Shown one piece after another: positions 33,883 through 46,189 of a DNA stretch of 64,000 nucleotides. Within the stretch, counting starts at the first letter, position 1. Every line of letters begins with the position of its first letter. The stretch comes from Roridomyces roridus (taxonomy: Eukaryota; Basidiomycota; Agaricomycetes; Agaricales; Mycenaceae). Where the stretch lies: positions 186,001 to 250,000 of the forward strand of contig JARKIF010000030.1 in the NCBI GenBank assembly GCA_029378245.1, given 5' to 3'. A model generated the notes under the pieces. The model was not told where the DNA came from. It searched no databases and saw only the letters and a list, made by a program, of their open reading frames with translations. Position numbers and translations under genes: made by a program.

Positions 33883-35648
33883 ATGCCACAAACCGATTCT
33901 CAACCGTGAGCACTCACCTCACCTCAAACCTCCAACTGACAGTACATAAATCATTCAGTTTGTCCATCTCTGCTCAGAGGCGCAAACTTAAGAATGAAAT
34001 CGCATGGCACTACGCGCAGATCGCCGGCTTGAAAGCCCAGTTCAACGCACTCAATCCCATCTCTGCCCTCCCCAACGAGCTCATTGCCAAGATATTCCGC
34101 TTCTATGCCTTTCTCAACGGGGTCCCCTTCGACTTGACTTGGACGAGGGTGATGCTGGTCTGTCGCAAGTGGCACGCCATCGCTTTGGCCGAACAGCCGC
34201 TGTGGAGCTTCGTGAGGCAGGGGTTCTCGAGCTTCGTTCACTACCGCAGCTTGAAGCGCGTTTTGACTCAGCTGGACCGCTCGGGGGCTGCGCCCTTGAC
34301 GGTCGAGATGCAGTCGAGCGACTCGAGATTGTTCACTGACTCACTTCTCGAGCATACCGATCGTCTGCGGGAGGTCAAGATTCGGGGGGAGTCCGTCCAT
34401 ACTATGCAGTTTCTGCATTCGCTTGCATCACATTCGCTGCCACTCCTCCGTTCCATCACTGTCGATCCAGGGTACAAGTGGGAAGAGGTGCCCGAGACGC
34501 TCAACACCTGCCCACCCGCGCTGTTTGACGGCCGTGCCCCGCAACTCACCTCACTGGACGTGAAGATCGCCAGCGTCGACTGGAGTCTCTTCCGAGGACT
34601 TACCAGACTGTCGCTGGAGGGTGCAGCCGACACGAAGCTGCCGCCGACCAACATCCTCGACGTGCTCGAGGCATCGCCGGGCTTGACCTACATCAGGCTG
34701 GCCCGGGTTCTCACCCGCCAAGTTCTCGTCGGCGAGACGCGTGTCGTCTCCCTTCCCAACCTCGGTGTACTCTGGATCCAAGACGACGTCGAGATCTGCG
34801 CCTCATTTATTCGGCACATCTCTGTTGCACCGACTGCCCATCTCCTCTTGTACGGATACGGAATCCAAACTGGCGGCGACGTCACCGACCTCCTCATCCC
34901 TGTCCGAAAACACGTCCGTGGCCCCTCCGCGCCGGCCATCCGATGCCTGCAGCTCGACGCGAGCGGCGAAGGTAACCTACCCAACAGCCCGCCCCAGCAC
35001 CTACGAATCTGCGCCTCCACCGCTCCCGGGGAACCCAACTCTCTCAAGACCAAGAGCGCGTACATCTCCGTGAACAGCCATCCAAACACGGGGCACGCGC
35101 TTCGCCAGATACTGAGTAAAGTGCTCAAAGCGCTGCCTTCACACACAGTGACGCACCTCGAATGCCGGAGCGCGAGGCATTTCAGCGTGGCTTCGTGGAA
35201 GACGGCGTTGGCACTCCTCCCGTCCCTCGAGGTCATCTATGCGTTTGCGGATTATGGCGCCGAACGACTTTTTCATACGCTCACCGAGCTGACCGAGGCG
35301 CCCAAACCGGGCGTGGGCTTCCCCGTGAATCTGCGACATGTGCATTTACGGGTGTATGTGTGGGAGGCGAGGGATGACGAGGAGGATATGCGGGTTATCG
35401 CTGCCAACGTGCTAACTGCGCTGAAACGGCTGCTTGCTGTCCGCGTCGCTGCTGAGAGTCCGTTGGGGTTGCTTGAAATCGAGGAGGGTGGGTCTGGGGT
35501 TGTTGTATCGGAGGAGGAGTGGCGGGAGCTTTCAGAACAGGTCGGGAGTTTGACGAGGAATGGGTATCCGTATGTGACACGGAGGATGCTGGCGGGGTTG
35601 GACCAAGCGGAAGATTCTAGATCTAGTGATGAAGGTGATGAGGAATAG
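33883..35648 (+). CDS. F-box protein
   Basis: Exon 1 33883-33905, 53-nt intron, exon 2 33959-35648; 570 aa. An F-box is clear at residues ~35-80 (ISALPNELIAKIFRFYAF ... TWTRVMLVCRKWHAIALAEQPLWS), preceded by a short coiled-coil stretch (RRKLKNEIAWHYAQIAGLKAQF). The rest is LRR-like and ends in an acidic tail. F-box proteins usually link substrates to SCF ubiquitin ligases. The long second exon is unbroken, so this copy looks intact. A start further upstream without the first intron cannot be excluded. Confidence 0.85.
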
Positions 35649-35840
35649 GTCGTCGATACTCGGATCGGATATAATGGGTATTGAACTAATATGTACTTCC
35701 TATGATACAGCTGTTTCACGATGACTTATGAAGCGAGTTTTAAAAGTTGAATCGAGCATTTCCTTGCCGAAGAGCCGTTGCTCTGTTTGTTCATGTTTCT
35801 TTCCATCTCTGACCGCAACCACGACCATCTCCCGACGGTC

Positions 35841-36859
35841 ATGGCATCTCTCCCACCCGAGCTTGAAAAAGCCATCTTTGAGACTACTGCATACTCGGAG
35901 CCTACGTTCGTGCCAACGTTGAAGCTCGTGGCGTGGCGTGTAAACGAATGGCAAGGCGATTCTGCGAATCCTCTTCAGTGTACTTGACGGCAGTATAGGG
36001 TCAGCAAATACTTGTACCGCATTCTCATGCTGCGTGGAAGGGAGACGTACAGCCACGACGGGTGGAAGGACTACCCTTGCGACGATGACGCACTTTTCAC
36101 GCGTCTCAAATCCATCCCTCCCTCGGTGCTGCGCGAGAGCGTCCGCCATCTATACCTCGAGGCCATGCCACTCGACATGTGCTTGTATCTCTTGTTGACA
36201 TGCACCGCCGTCGAGGATCTGTGGATCAACCTGTCCGACTCATCGCTGCTTGATCTCGTCGCAGCCTTCCCGTTGCGACGCCTCCATTGTCATCCCGCAT
36301 ATTTGTTTTCCGCACAGGAGAAACTGGACTTTGGTCACCCGCTGTTCTCAAATGTGACACATCTCGAATTGTTCATCGGATCTCCGAGCAACGAAGAATT
36401 CAACCCGTCGTCGTGGACAGGCTTGGCCTCTATTCCACACCTCACCCGCCTGTCCTTCACTGAACCAGTCTTTTTACCGCTGGTGCCGAGTCTGCTGCAA
36501 AACTGCAAACTCCTTCGCGTTTTGGTCTTCATATTGGACAAGGACTGGATGGACGCCGACGAAGCGAGTGCCGTTTTGTCATCCACCGCTCGGGGGCATC
36601 TCCGATTTGTACAGATGGAATGCTCTGCCTTTGGCCAGGACTGGCGCTCCGGAGCGCTTGGACGTGGGGATTATTGGGATCGAGCAGAGGCTTTCGTTGC
36701 GAAGCGCATGACCAAGGAAATCGATCGTACGTCGCACTACCTTCTCTTGCATGCGCAATTCTCTTGACTCGCCGCCTTTGTTCGAGACATCTTACGCGAT
36801 TTTTTCCAGCGGCTTTGTATGTACTTGAAGGAGACGAGAGCGTACTTATCGTCCATTGA
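35841..36859 (+). CDS. LRR-like protein of a basidiomycete-expanded family (WRVNEW type)
   Basis: Exons 35841-35950, 35999-36726, 36810-36859; 295 aa. Begins MASLPPELEKAIFETTAYSE and has VPTLKLVAWRVNEW at the exon 1 end, followed by YLYRILMLRG, LESVRHLYLEAMPLDMCLYLL-type repeats and ALYVLEGDESVLIVH at the end. Intron 1 starts GC (GCAAGG); the truncated relative at 46.2 kb has GTCGGT at the same place, which supports it. The last intron is 83 nt and less certain; without it the frame ends at 36767. These proteins resemble F-box/LRR proteins in plan; function unknown. Confidence 0.75.
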
Positions 36860-39480
36860 ATGGAACTGTTTTATCTTCATGAAAGGGATCGAATCGTGGA
36901 TAATTTTCGAGCAATTCTCATCAGGGATGTGGATATTTGTCAACGTGGGTTTTGAGGCCAGTGCTTAGCATGGCAGTACGACTCGTACGAGTCCGCGTGT
37001 TGGGAAGCTGGAAATAGCATAAGCGGAGACCTCAGCACGATAGCATCAGTGCCGCCGATTCACCGATGAGGAACGGAAGCACAACCAGGCACCGGAATGG
37101 AAGCACAACCGTGACCAGAGGGTAGACTACACACAACACGATTATTTCCACGCACTGCTAGGCTCTCAGCGGAAAAATAGACAGTGATGGCTGGTATCCG
37201 ATGGCCATGTTCAAGTTGCAATCTTCATTTTCCTGCCTCCATTGGAGGACCTCCAATCGTGAGCACTGAGTGCTACACTGACTCGGAAAAAGTAATGGAT
37301 CACGCGTGGTTCGAAATTGTTTGATGCATTGCTTCACAGCCACGCCACTTCTGGGCAATGTTAAGGTCTTCAAAGAAAGCTTACAGGGTCTAGTATATAC
37401 CCGTAAAATATTCAGTTGCCTGACCCTCTCCTTGCTAAAGCAGAGCGATCACAAAAATGAAAGTGATCCATTTTAAAATCTGGTTTCCGTCAAATCTGTG
37501 TGTTTGATCTTTTATCTGGACTTAATGCTTCAGGTGCAACTGGAAATTGGACTGGATGATAGCTTGATGTCTGTTGAGCAATTCTGGGCCCAAAAATCCG
37601 ATCTCAAGTGGGTTGGTTGTGAAGCACTTGGTCAATGAAGTGGTGACCACTAACATGGCAAAGGTGCCCATGGCCTGCCAGTAGTCTTTGATGAGAGGTC
37701 TCAAGCATGTATAGGGCAACTCTTCCAATCCTAAGGACTGCCCCAATGACACAGGCAAGGTGACTGTGACCACCTCACACCCTATCAGGGTTGAAGAACT
37801 TCCACCACCGTTTGGCCACGGCTCTTTGGTGGCCTTGATCTTGAAATAGGGCCTTGCACAATGTGAAAATCCGGCTGAATACAGTAGATGCCGGTCACTG
37901 AGTTACACCTAGAGTGTAAGAAAGGCAACTCATGCAGACGTGCATGGTGGGTGGTTGCCTGATGTTGATTTTTGCATGATCTGTATATACAGCCTGAGCA
38001 AGGAGCTTCCCAACAGCCCCGATAAGCCATATTTCTGGGTCTTGATTGATCAGTTGTGCTATTTTGGATCCTATGAGATGCCTAGAAGATGTACAGACTC
38101 GATGGTGTGATGGTTGACCCTATGCAAAAATCCGGCCACAGATCAGAGCTGAAAAACAACACTGTCTGGTCTCGGGGCATATATGTAGCTCTGTTCCTGT
38201 ACCTGGGACATTGGATTAGTGAAGTAGAGTATCCTAGGCTTCATCCTGGTCAGTTTTGGTATGGCATTGACACTCAAGACACCTGAGAACAAGTGCTGAA
38301 CTTTCAACCCAATGTTCAGCTCGGCAATGAAAATTGAATGGAGGACTCTGCACATTGAATTTCCACTTTTTGAGGACAACTAAGCTTTTCCAGCATCCAT
38401 GAGCTCCCACTGACAAGTTATACCATACAGGTAGGGGGTCCCGGGTACACGGGAGGATTATTTTACTGATTTCTTCATTTGATGTTTCTGAGTCCCTGAG
38501 CAGGCCGGAAGTGCACTGCTTTGGCTCACAGATGGAAGATGGGATAGTGAAGAGGAGCTGTACAACATTTGAGCTCATTTGGGTCAGTCGTTGCAGTGTT
38601 TCACGGCAAATAGTGTGGGTCAACCAAATGCAGAATAACAAATGGATCACATGTTCGCGTTTGACACACCACTGAAGCCGAACAAAGCCGATTTCGGACT
38701 CCGATTTGTACCTGCTGATAGTAGCCCTCCTAGTGCTCCTACTACACCCCACAACCAGTTTCCAATGTCCCTCCATCGGGCTTGACACCGCGTCCAATTT
38801 TCAAGATCTGGTGATCCATTACTTTTTCTGAGTCAGTGTAGTTTGAAAATTGAAGAGACTGAGTTTGGACCGAGTCGAGTCAAATTCATCTTATAAAATG
38901 GCGGCCAAACGGTGGTAACTTTAGGGGAGCAGTGCAAGGAGCAGAGTCTCATTGATGACTGGTGAGGGCAAGTTTGGGCGATCCAAGGGCGATCTGAGAT
39001 GCGAGATTGACCCGAGGGGTCCGGGATGGAAGGGCAAGAATCAGGAATGGACTCCGGAGGCAGAAGTTGGAAGCTGGCAGAGTTGTATGTTGCCGGAGGT
39101 TCCAGAGCCACGGTCCGTCCAGAGACTCGAGAAACTAGAAGAGTTGCATGGCAAGGACCGCCGCAAGCCTAGGTCGGAGGAAGGAGTGGGACTCGGAGAT
39201 CGTTAATCTGATTCGGAACAGAAGTGTAAACAAATAACGACAAGTTCAATGACATCATGGTACTGGATTGATCGAAAAATGTAGGGTAAAGATGATGCCA
39301 AGAACGAGTCCTAAAAGGGTTTAGGACTCGTAATGCTTGCTGATGCGTCTTTTCATCACCGGATAGCCATCATCCCCCTCCCGCCCTCCCGCATTGCGGT
39401 GGGCATCCTGCCTCTGCTCACAAACACATCAGTCACAGCCGCTGTTCCAGTGGCTACCGGCAACCCATCCGAAGCTTCAA
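36860..39480. other. 2.6 kb without a recognised gene
   Basis: Composition is closer to AT-GC balance than neighbouring genes, with TGACCAC/GTGGTCA-type words. No frame gives a known domain. It may be an old unclassified transposon, but I saw no terminal repeats. Confidence 0.35.
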
Positions 39481-40119
39481 ATGGCTGTCCCACGGCTCCT
39501 GGACACCCTTCCGTCACCGTCACCCATGCCACACACGAGGCAGTGCGCCAAAACCGCCTCCTCCGATGTCTCTAAGCTAAACTTTGTTGGCAGGGCGCAT
39601 CAAACCTGCATCACCGACGTCGAATTGACCCTCCGAACCACGCCAGACGGATGCAGTAGCCCCAGCGAAGATGGCTTCATTATTTTCCACGCCACACGCA
39701 ATGCGGAGATCCTCGTGGATACTGGAGCGACGAATGAGAACGATGCCAGACGGATTGCGTTGCCGGTAGCTCTGGGCCTAGGTGCGTGTGCTCCCTGACA
39801 TTTTGTGCCGCCGGGAGCTGAGATTCATGCGCACGGACCAGGTATCTGCCTTGTCATCGCGTTGGGCATCGCAGTCGTCTACGTCCGCCGTCAGCGTGCC
39901 GAGGCTTTGGTGGGCGCTGATGAAGAACTCTTGCCCCGCCGTGAAGAGGGTGGGCCGGTCGGGGAATCGGATGCGTCGCTAGAAGTGGAGAAGGAGGTCG
40001 AGAGAGTCGAGCGCGTCGACGCTGATGCTCAAGTCAGGCCTCCTGCGAGTACGACTCAGCCGCAGGCGGATGCGCAGAGCGTAGAATTGGTTGTCCGGAC
40101 CTCAACGGGACATGGCTGA
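39481..40119 (+). CDS. Possible single-pass membrane protein (5' end uncertain)
   Basis: Joining 39781 to 39842 over a 60-nt GT-AG intron gives a hydrophobic segment ARRIALPVALGL-GICLVIALGIAVVYV followed by a basic stop-transfer RRQRAE and an acidic/Pro-rich cytoplasmic tail ending at 40119. This plan is common for fungal wall-sensor-like proteins with a short extracellular part. The region before it is Ser/Thr/Pro-rich in one frame (about 39420-39570) and switches to another, so the N-terminal half may be degenerate or carry an intron that I could not place. Confidence 0.4.
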
Positions 40120-40487
40120 TATGAAAGTGCGTGGTCGATAGTCTTATCGTCACCCTCTCTAACCCACCCCAGGACAAGTCGCTGGAACTTCTGGTTATCG
40201 AGTCAATATACAGCGGTCGAGGACTGATCAATTGTATGAGATTCGACAACCAGGTTGTCCTACTCTCCCATCCTGTTCATTTCGAGATCTCCGAACGCTA
40301 CACCTGCGAGCTTGACTTCGAATTCTTCGTACCGCCACACGCATTGCTCATCCGATCCACCGGATCGCCGACCGTTCCTTGCCACGGTCTGTCCCACGTG
40401 TGAATAGACAGCTCTAGGAAGGTGGCACCTGCCGCATCATTGTCTCCTTGCCTCCCCCTCCCCTCGCGCCCCCAGTCACGTTTCAAC

Positions 40488-41906
40488 ATGGGAAGCGTCC
40501 TTACTCTGCTAGCCAGGCCCAGTTTCGTCCCCGAACGGGATATACCTGACCTCCCTGGCAAGGTGACTCAGAATCCGCGTCCACTTCAGTTCGACCCCTC
40601 ACGCCATGCAACGCTTACTTTCCTTCTCAGGTCGTTCTCGTCACGGGCGGAAACACCGGCATCGGCTATCACATAGTGAAGCAGCTCCTCCTCAAACACG
40701 CGAAAGTCTACATCGCGGGCTGAGCGAGTTGCCGCTGCGATCAAGTCACTGGAAGCGGAGACGAATGGGAAGAAGGCGGTTTTCTTGGAACTTGATCTCG
40801 GCGATTTGAAGAGCGTACGCAAGGCTGCAGAGAGCTTTTTGGAGAAGGAGGAAAGGTTGGATATTCTTTTCAATAATGCGTGAGTTGGTGATAGATTTTG
40901 TGCGCTCAGGACAAACTACAGTGGGCTCTACAACTGTCCTGCTGAAATGCTCACTGCCCAGGGACTGGATCTACGTGCGTGTTTATCCCTTCCCTTCGGC
41001 TATTTACCAGGCAAAAAACTGCTAGAATTCGGAACGAACGTCCTGGGGCACTTGTTCTTTACCGAACTGCTCGTGCGTCGGCTCAATTCCATCTCATCAT
41101 CCTATCCTCTCAGAGTGACTCACACGGATAATGGATGCAGCTTCCAGCCTTGACGAAATCCTCCGAACACAACAAAGTCCCCGCACGGGTAATCAACACC
41201 TCGTCACGGATGCACACCAGCCTGAGTGCACCTTTATCGGGGGTTGATTTGGTCACCGTCAAGGGTGGTCCGGAGCGGGATCTTTGGGTCAAGAAGGCTG
41301 GGAAGCTCGGAGCTCCCTTGTGCGTACCCACCCTTTTGAACCTCTGACACCGTGAACTTCGGTGACGACCAGCGCCGTCACAACAGGGGACTGTACGGAC
41401 AGAGCAAGTTTATTATTATCTCGGTCTCGAATTACTGGGCCAAGAGGTACCCGGATGTACTTGTATCGTGTGCGGTTAATCCTGGGGGCAGCAAGAGTGA
41501 TATCGCCAGGTGGGCGTGTTTCTGTTGCTGGATTTCGTTTGAGTAATGGTACTTACAAGTGTACGATTCTTAGGCATCAACCACGATGGAAGCAGCGCAT
41601 CGTGAACTTCAACCAGTACCCCACGCCGTGCATTTGATGTTATCTGCCCGGCCTCTCTCTTCAATCTTCTACGAACCGTCTCGTTAGAATGGGCGCATTG
41701 GCACAACTGTGGGCTGGAACCGTCGCTACGCCGGCGCAGATCGCTGGCCAGGTACGCAGATTGTCACCTCGTCCTCTGGTTATTGATTCGTTCTCAAGTA
41801 CCTCGTACCCTGGGGTAAGGTCGGCAAGGCGGACGAACGCACGATCAAGGCAAAGTTGGAGGAAGAGGCGATCGGGTTTCTAAAGGAGCAAATTCAGGGA
41901 TTCTAA
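40488..41906 (+). pseudogene. Short-chain dehydrogenase/reductase, copy 3 (8-bp deletion)
   Basis: Same nine-exon plan as copy 4. Exon 1 40488-40562, exon 2 from 40631, stop position of the family at 41904-41906. In exon 2, right after KVYIAG, eight bases present in copy 4 are missing at about 40722, which puts a TGA directly in frame (GCG-GGC-TGA) and shifts the rest. Downstream exons are otherwise recognisable: [49 protein letters not shown]. Substitutions such as MHTSLSAPLSGVD also suggest relaxed selection. Confidence 0.88.
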
Positions 41907-42494
41907 GCTGCATGTGGAACTTCGAGAATACAGTCTCAAGTCACATGCCCCGAAATCACGAAACAACCCCTCGCCCATCCCTTTCTTCTATCCGTCGACT
42001 TCCACAACACCCCACACTCGTCAGACTTTCTCTCCAACGAGGCGTTGATGGGCGACGAGCTCTTGATTGCAGGTCAAAGCCTTCTGTGGTGATCGGTGGT
42101 CTTATCGTCCCTCTGACCCACCCCCAGGACAAATCGCTTGAACCTTTCTTGCTGTCGAATCGTTCACGACCCAGGGGTCCAGGGCTCGAGTTGTGGGGAG
42201 CGCTGAACGAATTGTACGAGAGTCGTCATTCTGTAAAGGCTTTGATTTCGAGATCTCTTGACGCTGTACTGCTCTGCGCAGGCTGCCAGGCTGCCAGCAG
42301 CTTGACTTGGGAATTCTTGATGCCGCTATACGCATTTGTCCAGCTCGTATGCGCATGCATCTCATGGATCGCCGAGTCCCGACCGACCTGCTCTACCACG
42401 GTCTGTCCCACGTGTGAATAGACACTTCTGTGAAGGGACGTGCGGCATTATTCTCTCTTTCCCTCACCCTCTCTCGCGCGCCCCACGTCGAATC

Positions 42495-43892
42495 ATGGGA
42501 GGTGTCCTAGCGCTGCTAGCCAGGCCCAGCTTCGTCCCCGAACGGGATATGCCTGACCTCTCTGGCAAGGTGAATTCACGTCCGATTCATTCCCTCAGTG
42601 TCACGTCATCCAACGGTTTTGTTTTCTCAGGTCGTCCTCGTCACAGGCGGAAACACCGGCATCGGCTACCACACAGTGAAGCAGCTCCTTCTCAAAAACG
42701 CGAAAGTTTACATCGCGGGACGATCGGCTGAGCGAGTTGCCGCTGCGATCAAGTCGCTGGAAACAGAGACGAATGGGAAGAAGGCGATTTTCTTGGAGCT
42801 TGATCTCGGGGACTTGAAGAGCGTGCGCAAGGCGGCGGAGAGTTTTTTGGAGAAGGAGGAGAGGTTGGATATGCTTTTCAATAATGCGTGAGTTGCGATT
42901 GCTCTTTGAATAGACTTTATGCGCTCATGACAGACTACAGTGGGGTCTTCAATGGTCCTCCCGAGACACTGACTGCCCAGGGACTGGATCTACGTGCGTG
43001 TTCATCCCTGCCCTTTGCCTGCCCTTCGGCTATTTACCAAGAAAAAAAACTGCTAGAATTCGGAACGAACGTCCTGGGGCACTTCTTCTTTACCGAACTT
43101 CTCGTGCGTCACTTCCATTTCATCATCCTCTCCTCTCACTTAACGCGGATGCCCTCTAGCTTCCCGCCCTGACGAAATCCTCCGAACACAACGTCCCCGC
43201 ACGTGTAATCAACACGTCGTCGTTGCTGCATACGACTGCACCTGGTCCGGGGGTCGACTTTGTCACTGTCAAGGGTGGTCCAGAGCGGGATGCCTGGGTC
43301 AAGAAGACTGGTGTCAAGCTTCGAGCTCCTTTGTGCGTACCCACCCTCTTGAACCTCAGTCGAATCTTAACTGCATTGTAACAGGGCACTTTACGGACAG
43401 AGCAAATTTGGGAATATCTTGGTGTCGAATTACTGGGCCAAGACGTACTCGGGTGTGCTTGTATCATGCGCGGTGCATCCCGGGGGAATCAAGAGTGATA
43501 TCGCAAGGTGCGTGTCTTCTTGTTGCTGCATTTCGTTCGATTCTCTGATCATGATTTTTAGGCATCAGCCAGGATGGCAGCAGTTCTTCATAAACTTGAC
43601 TACGTACCCCACACCGTGCGTTTGATGTAATGTTGCTCCGGCCTATCTCCTGAACAACCTGTCTCGTTAGAATGGGCGCGTTGGCACAACTGTGGGCTGG
43701 CACCATTGCTACGCCGGCGCAGATCACTGGTCAGGTACGCACACTGACATCTTGCTGGCCGATTATTCATTTTTTCTCTCCAAGTACATCGTCCCGTGGG
43801 GCAAGGTTGCCAAGGCGGACGAGCGCACGACGATTGCAAAAGTGGAGGAAGAGGTCATCGGGCTTCTAAAGGAGCAGATCCAGGGATTTTAA
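42495..43892 (+). CDS. Short-chain dehydrogenase/reductase, copy 4
   Basis: Exons 42495-42569, 42631-42887, 42941-42993, 43057-43103, 43160-43332, 43385-43507, 43562-43615, 43671-43734, 43785-43892; 317 aa, all GT-AG introns with correct phase. Motifs [19 protein letters not shown] and LYGQSK. It is the intact partner of the tandem pair with copy 3 and opposite in strand to copies 1 and 2. Expected to be an NAD(P)-dependent oxidoreductase; substrate unknown. Confidence 0.92.
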
Positions 43893-43937
43893 ATACAACT
43901 TCATGAATGATGAGTCGACGCGCTACAAGTCACGAAT

Positions 43938-45605
43938 CTACGAAACAACCCTCACCCATCCCTTCCTTCTATCCGTCGACTTCCACAGTGTCCCACACTC
44001 GTCAGAGTTCTTCTCCCAATGATGAAACCGTGAACCCAACCCCAGCTTCCGGAGGCGTGGATATCGTGCCACGAGCCTCGCGATGTGGCGAGAATCGAAC
44101 ATCCAAGGAAGCTCTGCATACGGACCGAAGATTTGGAGCTGAAGCACCTGGATGTTTGGAGGTAATGTAAGCTTGCCGTCCATGAGCCAGTTGAGAGTGT
44201 TCTGAATCAACTTGCACGTTAGACGAGTTCGAAATCTAGGAAGGAATCGTACCTGGAAGTTATTGGAAGGTGGTTTCATTTCTTCCGCCAATGCATCCGC
44301 CTCGTCAGCCCTGACTACGATAATCTCGTTCCGCCCCTCTTCGCCGTCCGAAATCTCTTCAACAGGAACTTCATCGAACGCAAAATCGTCTCTGAGGTCA
44401 GGAGGTGGTTGTACGAGCGAAGGCGGCACCCGACGGCTCGCAGACCGGAGACAACAGCGTCGCTCGACTCTGATGTGTGTGGGATTATCCACACTGAACA
44501 GCAGCTCCTGGAGCTCGGGGAAGAGCGAGAATATCTTGACCAGGGTCTCCAGCCGTGGGACTGTGGGCCGGCAGACGGCGAGGGAGAGGATCGGAGCGGC
44601 GCTGTAGGAAATGGCTAGACACGTGCGTACGAGCGTGTCGTCGTCCCAATGGCCGAGTTGTCCAATGCCGACGGTTGCGGATGTGATGGGCCGACCGGGG
44701 ACGAGCCACGGATGCATATAATGGGGGGCGTCGAGTGCACGCAACCGAGGGAGGACGAGGAGGGGAAGGGGCGGGAAGTCGAGCTCGAGTGTGATTGTTT
44801 GGATTGTCAGAGATTCGAGTGCGCTGCATCGTTTTAACAATGCGATGACAAGAGCGATGTCGAAGATGGCTGGCAGTGATAGTGTGACCAGCTGCTCAAG
44901 GTCTTCCGAGCCAAATCCTCGCAGCAATTGGGCGATGAAATAGTCAGGGTTGAGAGTACGCAGTGTGTGGGGTGAAGCGATCCGCAGAACTCCATTGTCT
45001 GACGATCTAGTACATTCTGTGAGCTCCAGATGTTCGATGGGTAGGACAATCGCATTCTGCAGGATGCCAAAGTTGCATAGGTTGAGGTGGAGAGCCTCCA
45101 ATCTCGACAGAGAGCCGAGACTTTTGAGGAGGGAGTCGTCGACATGCATGTGGGTGAGATGGAGGGTAGCAAGGTTTGAGCACAGCGGGAGTGCAGTGGA
45201 AAATGCTAGGAGGATCCTGCTATGCATACTGCGAAAGAGCTCTAGGCTCTCTTCCAGTGTATGGAGGTGCGGAGGTAATGAGTTCTGCCAGTGGTAGCTC
45301 CGGCGGCTCGTTATCGTCAACGAGCGAACCCAGGAGGCGTACGGAGCCCCCGAATCGGCCATCCTATCCAACCGCACCGCCGTGCGATGAAGGTGGCGAA
45401 TCTGCGTGTGGCTGGTCATCGGGCTGAAGTCCTTGGATGCGTCAAAAGTCTGCGCCTCCCAAAGAAGGGGCAGGACAAGGGATCGAAACAGCCGACATAC
45501 GACGGAGAGCCTGCGGAGCAGTCGTCTAGAGCACTGACTCCAACATAGGAGCCAGACTTCTGGGGGCAACTGCGAGATGTGGACGGTAGCTGGCTCTGCG
45601 TCCAT
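43938..45605 (-). CDS. F-box/LRR-like protein
   Basis: Start at 45605 (MDAEPATVHISQLPPEVWLL). F-box-like region at residues 9-50 (LPPEVWLLCWSQCSRRLLRRLSVVCRLFRSLVLPLLWE, shortened here to its LPPEVW...VCRLFRSL...LLWE landmarks), then leucine-rich segments (NLATLHLTHMHV, RLEALHLNLCNF, IEHLELTECT). The frame is open over the whole span, yet a 42-nt GT-AG intron with a CTAAC branch site fits at 44211-44252 and would not change the frame. The last ~70 bp fall in the tandem duplication; a copy of this 3' end is left at about 41935-42010. Confidence 0.8.
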   Translation of the reverse strand: MDAEPATVHISQLPPEVWLLCWSQCSRRLLRRLSVVCRLFRSLVLPLLWEAQTFDASKDFSPMTSHTQIRHLHRTAVRLDRMADSGAPYASWVRSLTITSRRSYHWQNSLPPHLHTLEESLELFRSMHSRILLAFSTALPLCSNLATLHLTHMHVDDSLLKSLGSLSRLEALHLNLCNFGILQNAIVLPIEHLELTECTRSSDNGVLRIASPHTLRTLNPDYFIAQLLRGFGSEDLEQLVTLSLPAIFDIALVIALLKRCSALESLTIQTITLELDFPPLPLLVLPRLRALDAPHYMHPWLVPGRPITSATVGIGQLGHWDDDTLVRTCLAISYSAAPILSLAVCRPTVPRLETLVKIFSLFPELQELLFSVDNPTHIRVERRCCLRSASRRVPPSLVQPPPDLRDDFAFDEVPVEEISDGEEGRNEIIVVRADEADALAEEMKPPSNNFQVRFLPRFRTRLTCKLIQNTLNWLMDGKLTLPPNIQVLQLQIFGPYAELPWMFDSRHIARLVARYPRLRKLGLGSRFHHWEKNSDECGTLWKSTDRRKGWVRVVS

Positions 45606-46189
45606 GGGAGTTTGGAAGCAAGCAGTGTACGTATGTCAGCGGGCTGAAAAAGCCGAGTTCTGATGCCGACGGTCTCGGCCTCGGAACCGGAAATTGTGAC
45701 GCTTCTAGTTTGCTTCTAGTGAAGGTTGATGGTGTGAACAAGAGAACGAGGCCAAGTGCGCCGTGTTCAAGTGGATGTAGAATAAACTACTGTACTCACT
45801 CTCATTGCACGGAGGCTCATATATTAACTTGAAGTGATTAACTACAGAAACTGCGGCAAAGTCCGCAGGGTCTGTAAGTGGAAGGCAGCGGGCGCGGACT
45901 TCCGCGGTCCGGAGTAAGACTGCCCCGGGTAAGTTGTGCCGCATTAGCCGATATTTCACACTTTGGTCCGACTGTGCCGATACCCACCGACTCCCCAGCA
46001 TAAGTATGCGCTGCCTTCAGTTGACGAATTTTTGTTGATGAAATTTCTACATATGTTGTTTCTATGTAGCCCCGCTCTTGCCAAATTCTCACAGCTAGTG
46101 ACAGCTTGACACCCACGGCTGTGCATTGCTTGGGTCTGTTTGGTTTCCCTCTTCCTCCGCTATCATCTCGAACGAGCTTGGAACGAGCC
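45606..46189. other. Intergenic, divergent promoters
   Basis: Between divergent F-box and LRR-like genes. No other feature recognised. Confidence 0.4.

Larger units (their letters stand above)
40131..44010. repeat. Tandem duplication, unit about 2.0 kb
   Basis: Two direct copies, about 40131-42010 and 42085-44010. Each holds an SDR gene (starts 2007 bp apart) plus 5' flank (GGTCTTATCGTC...CACCCCAGGACAA-like) and 3' flank (ATCCGTCGACTTCCAC...CCCACACTCGTCAGA). Confidence 0.85.

Noticed and set aside
36860..39330. Open frames up to 187 codons
   Set aside because: No domain, no splice logic, composition unlike the neighbouring genes.
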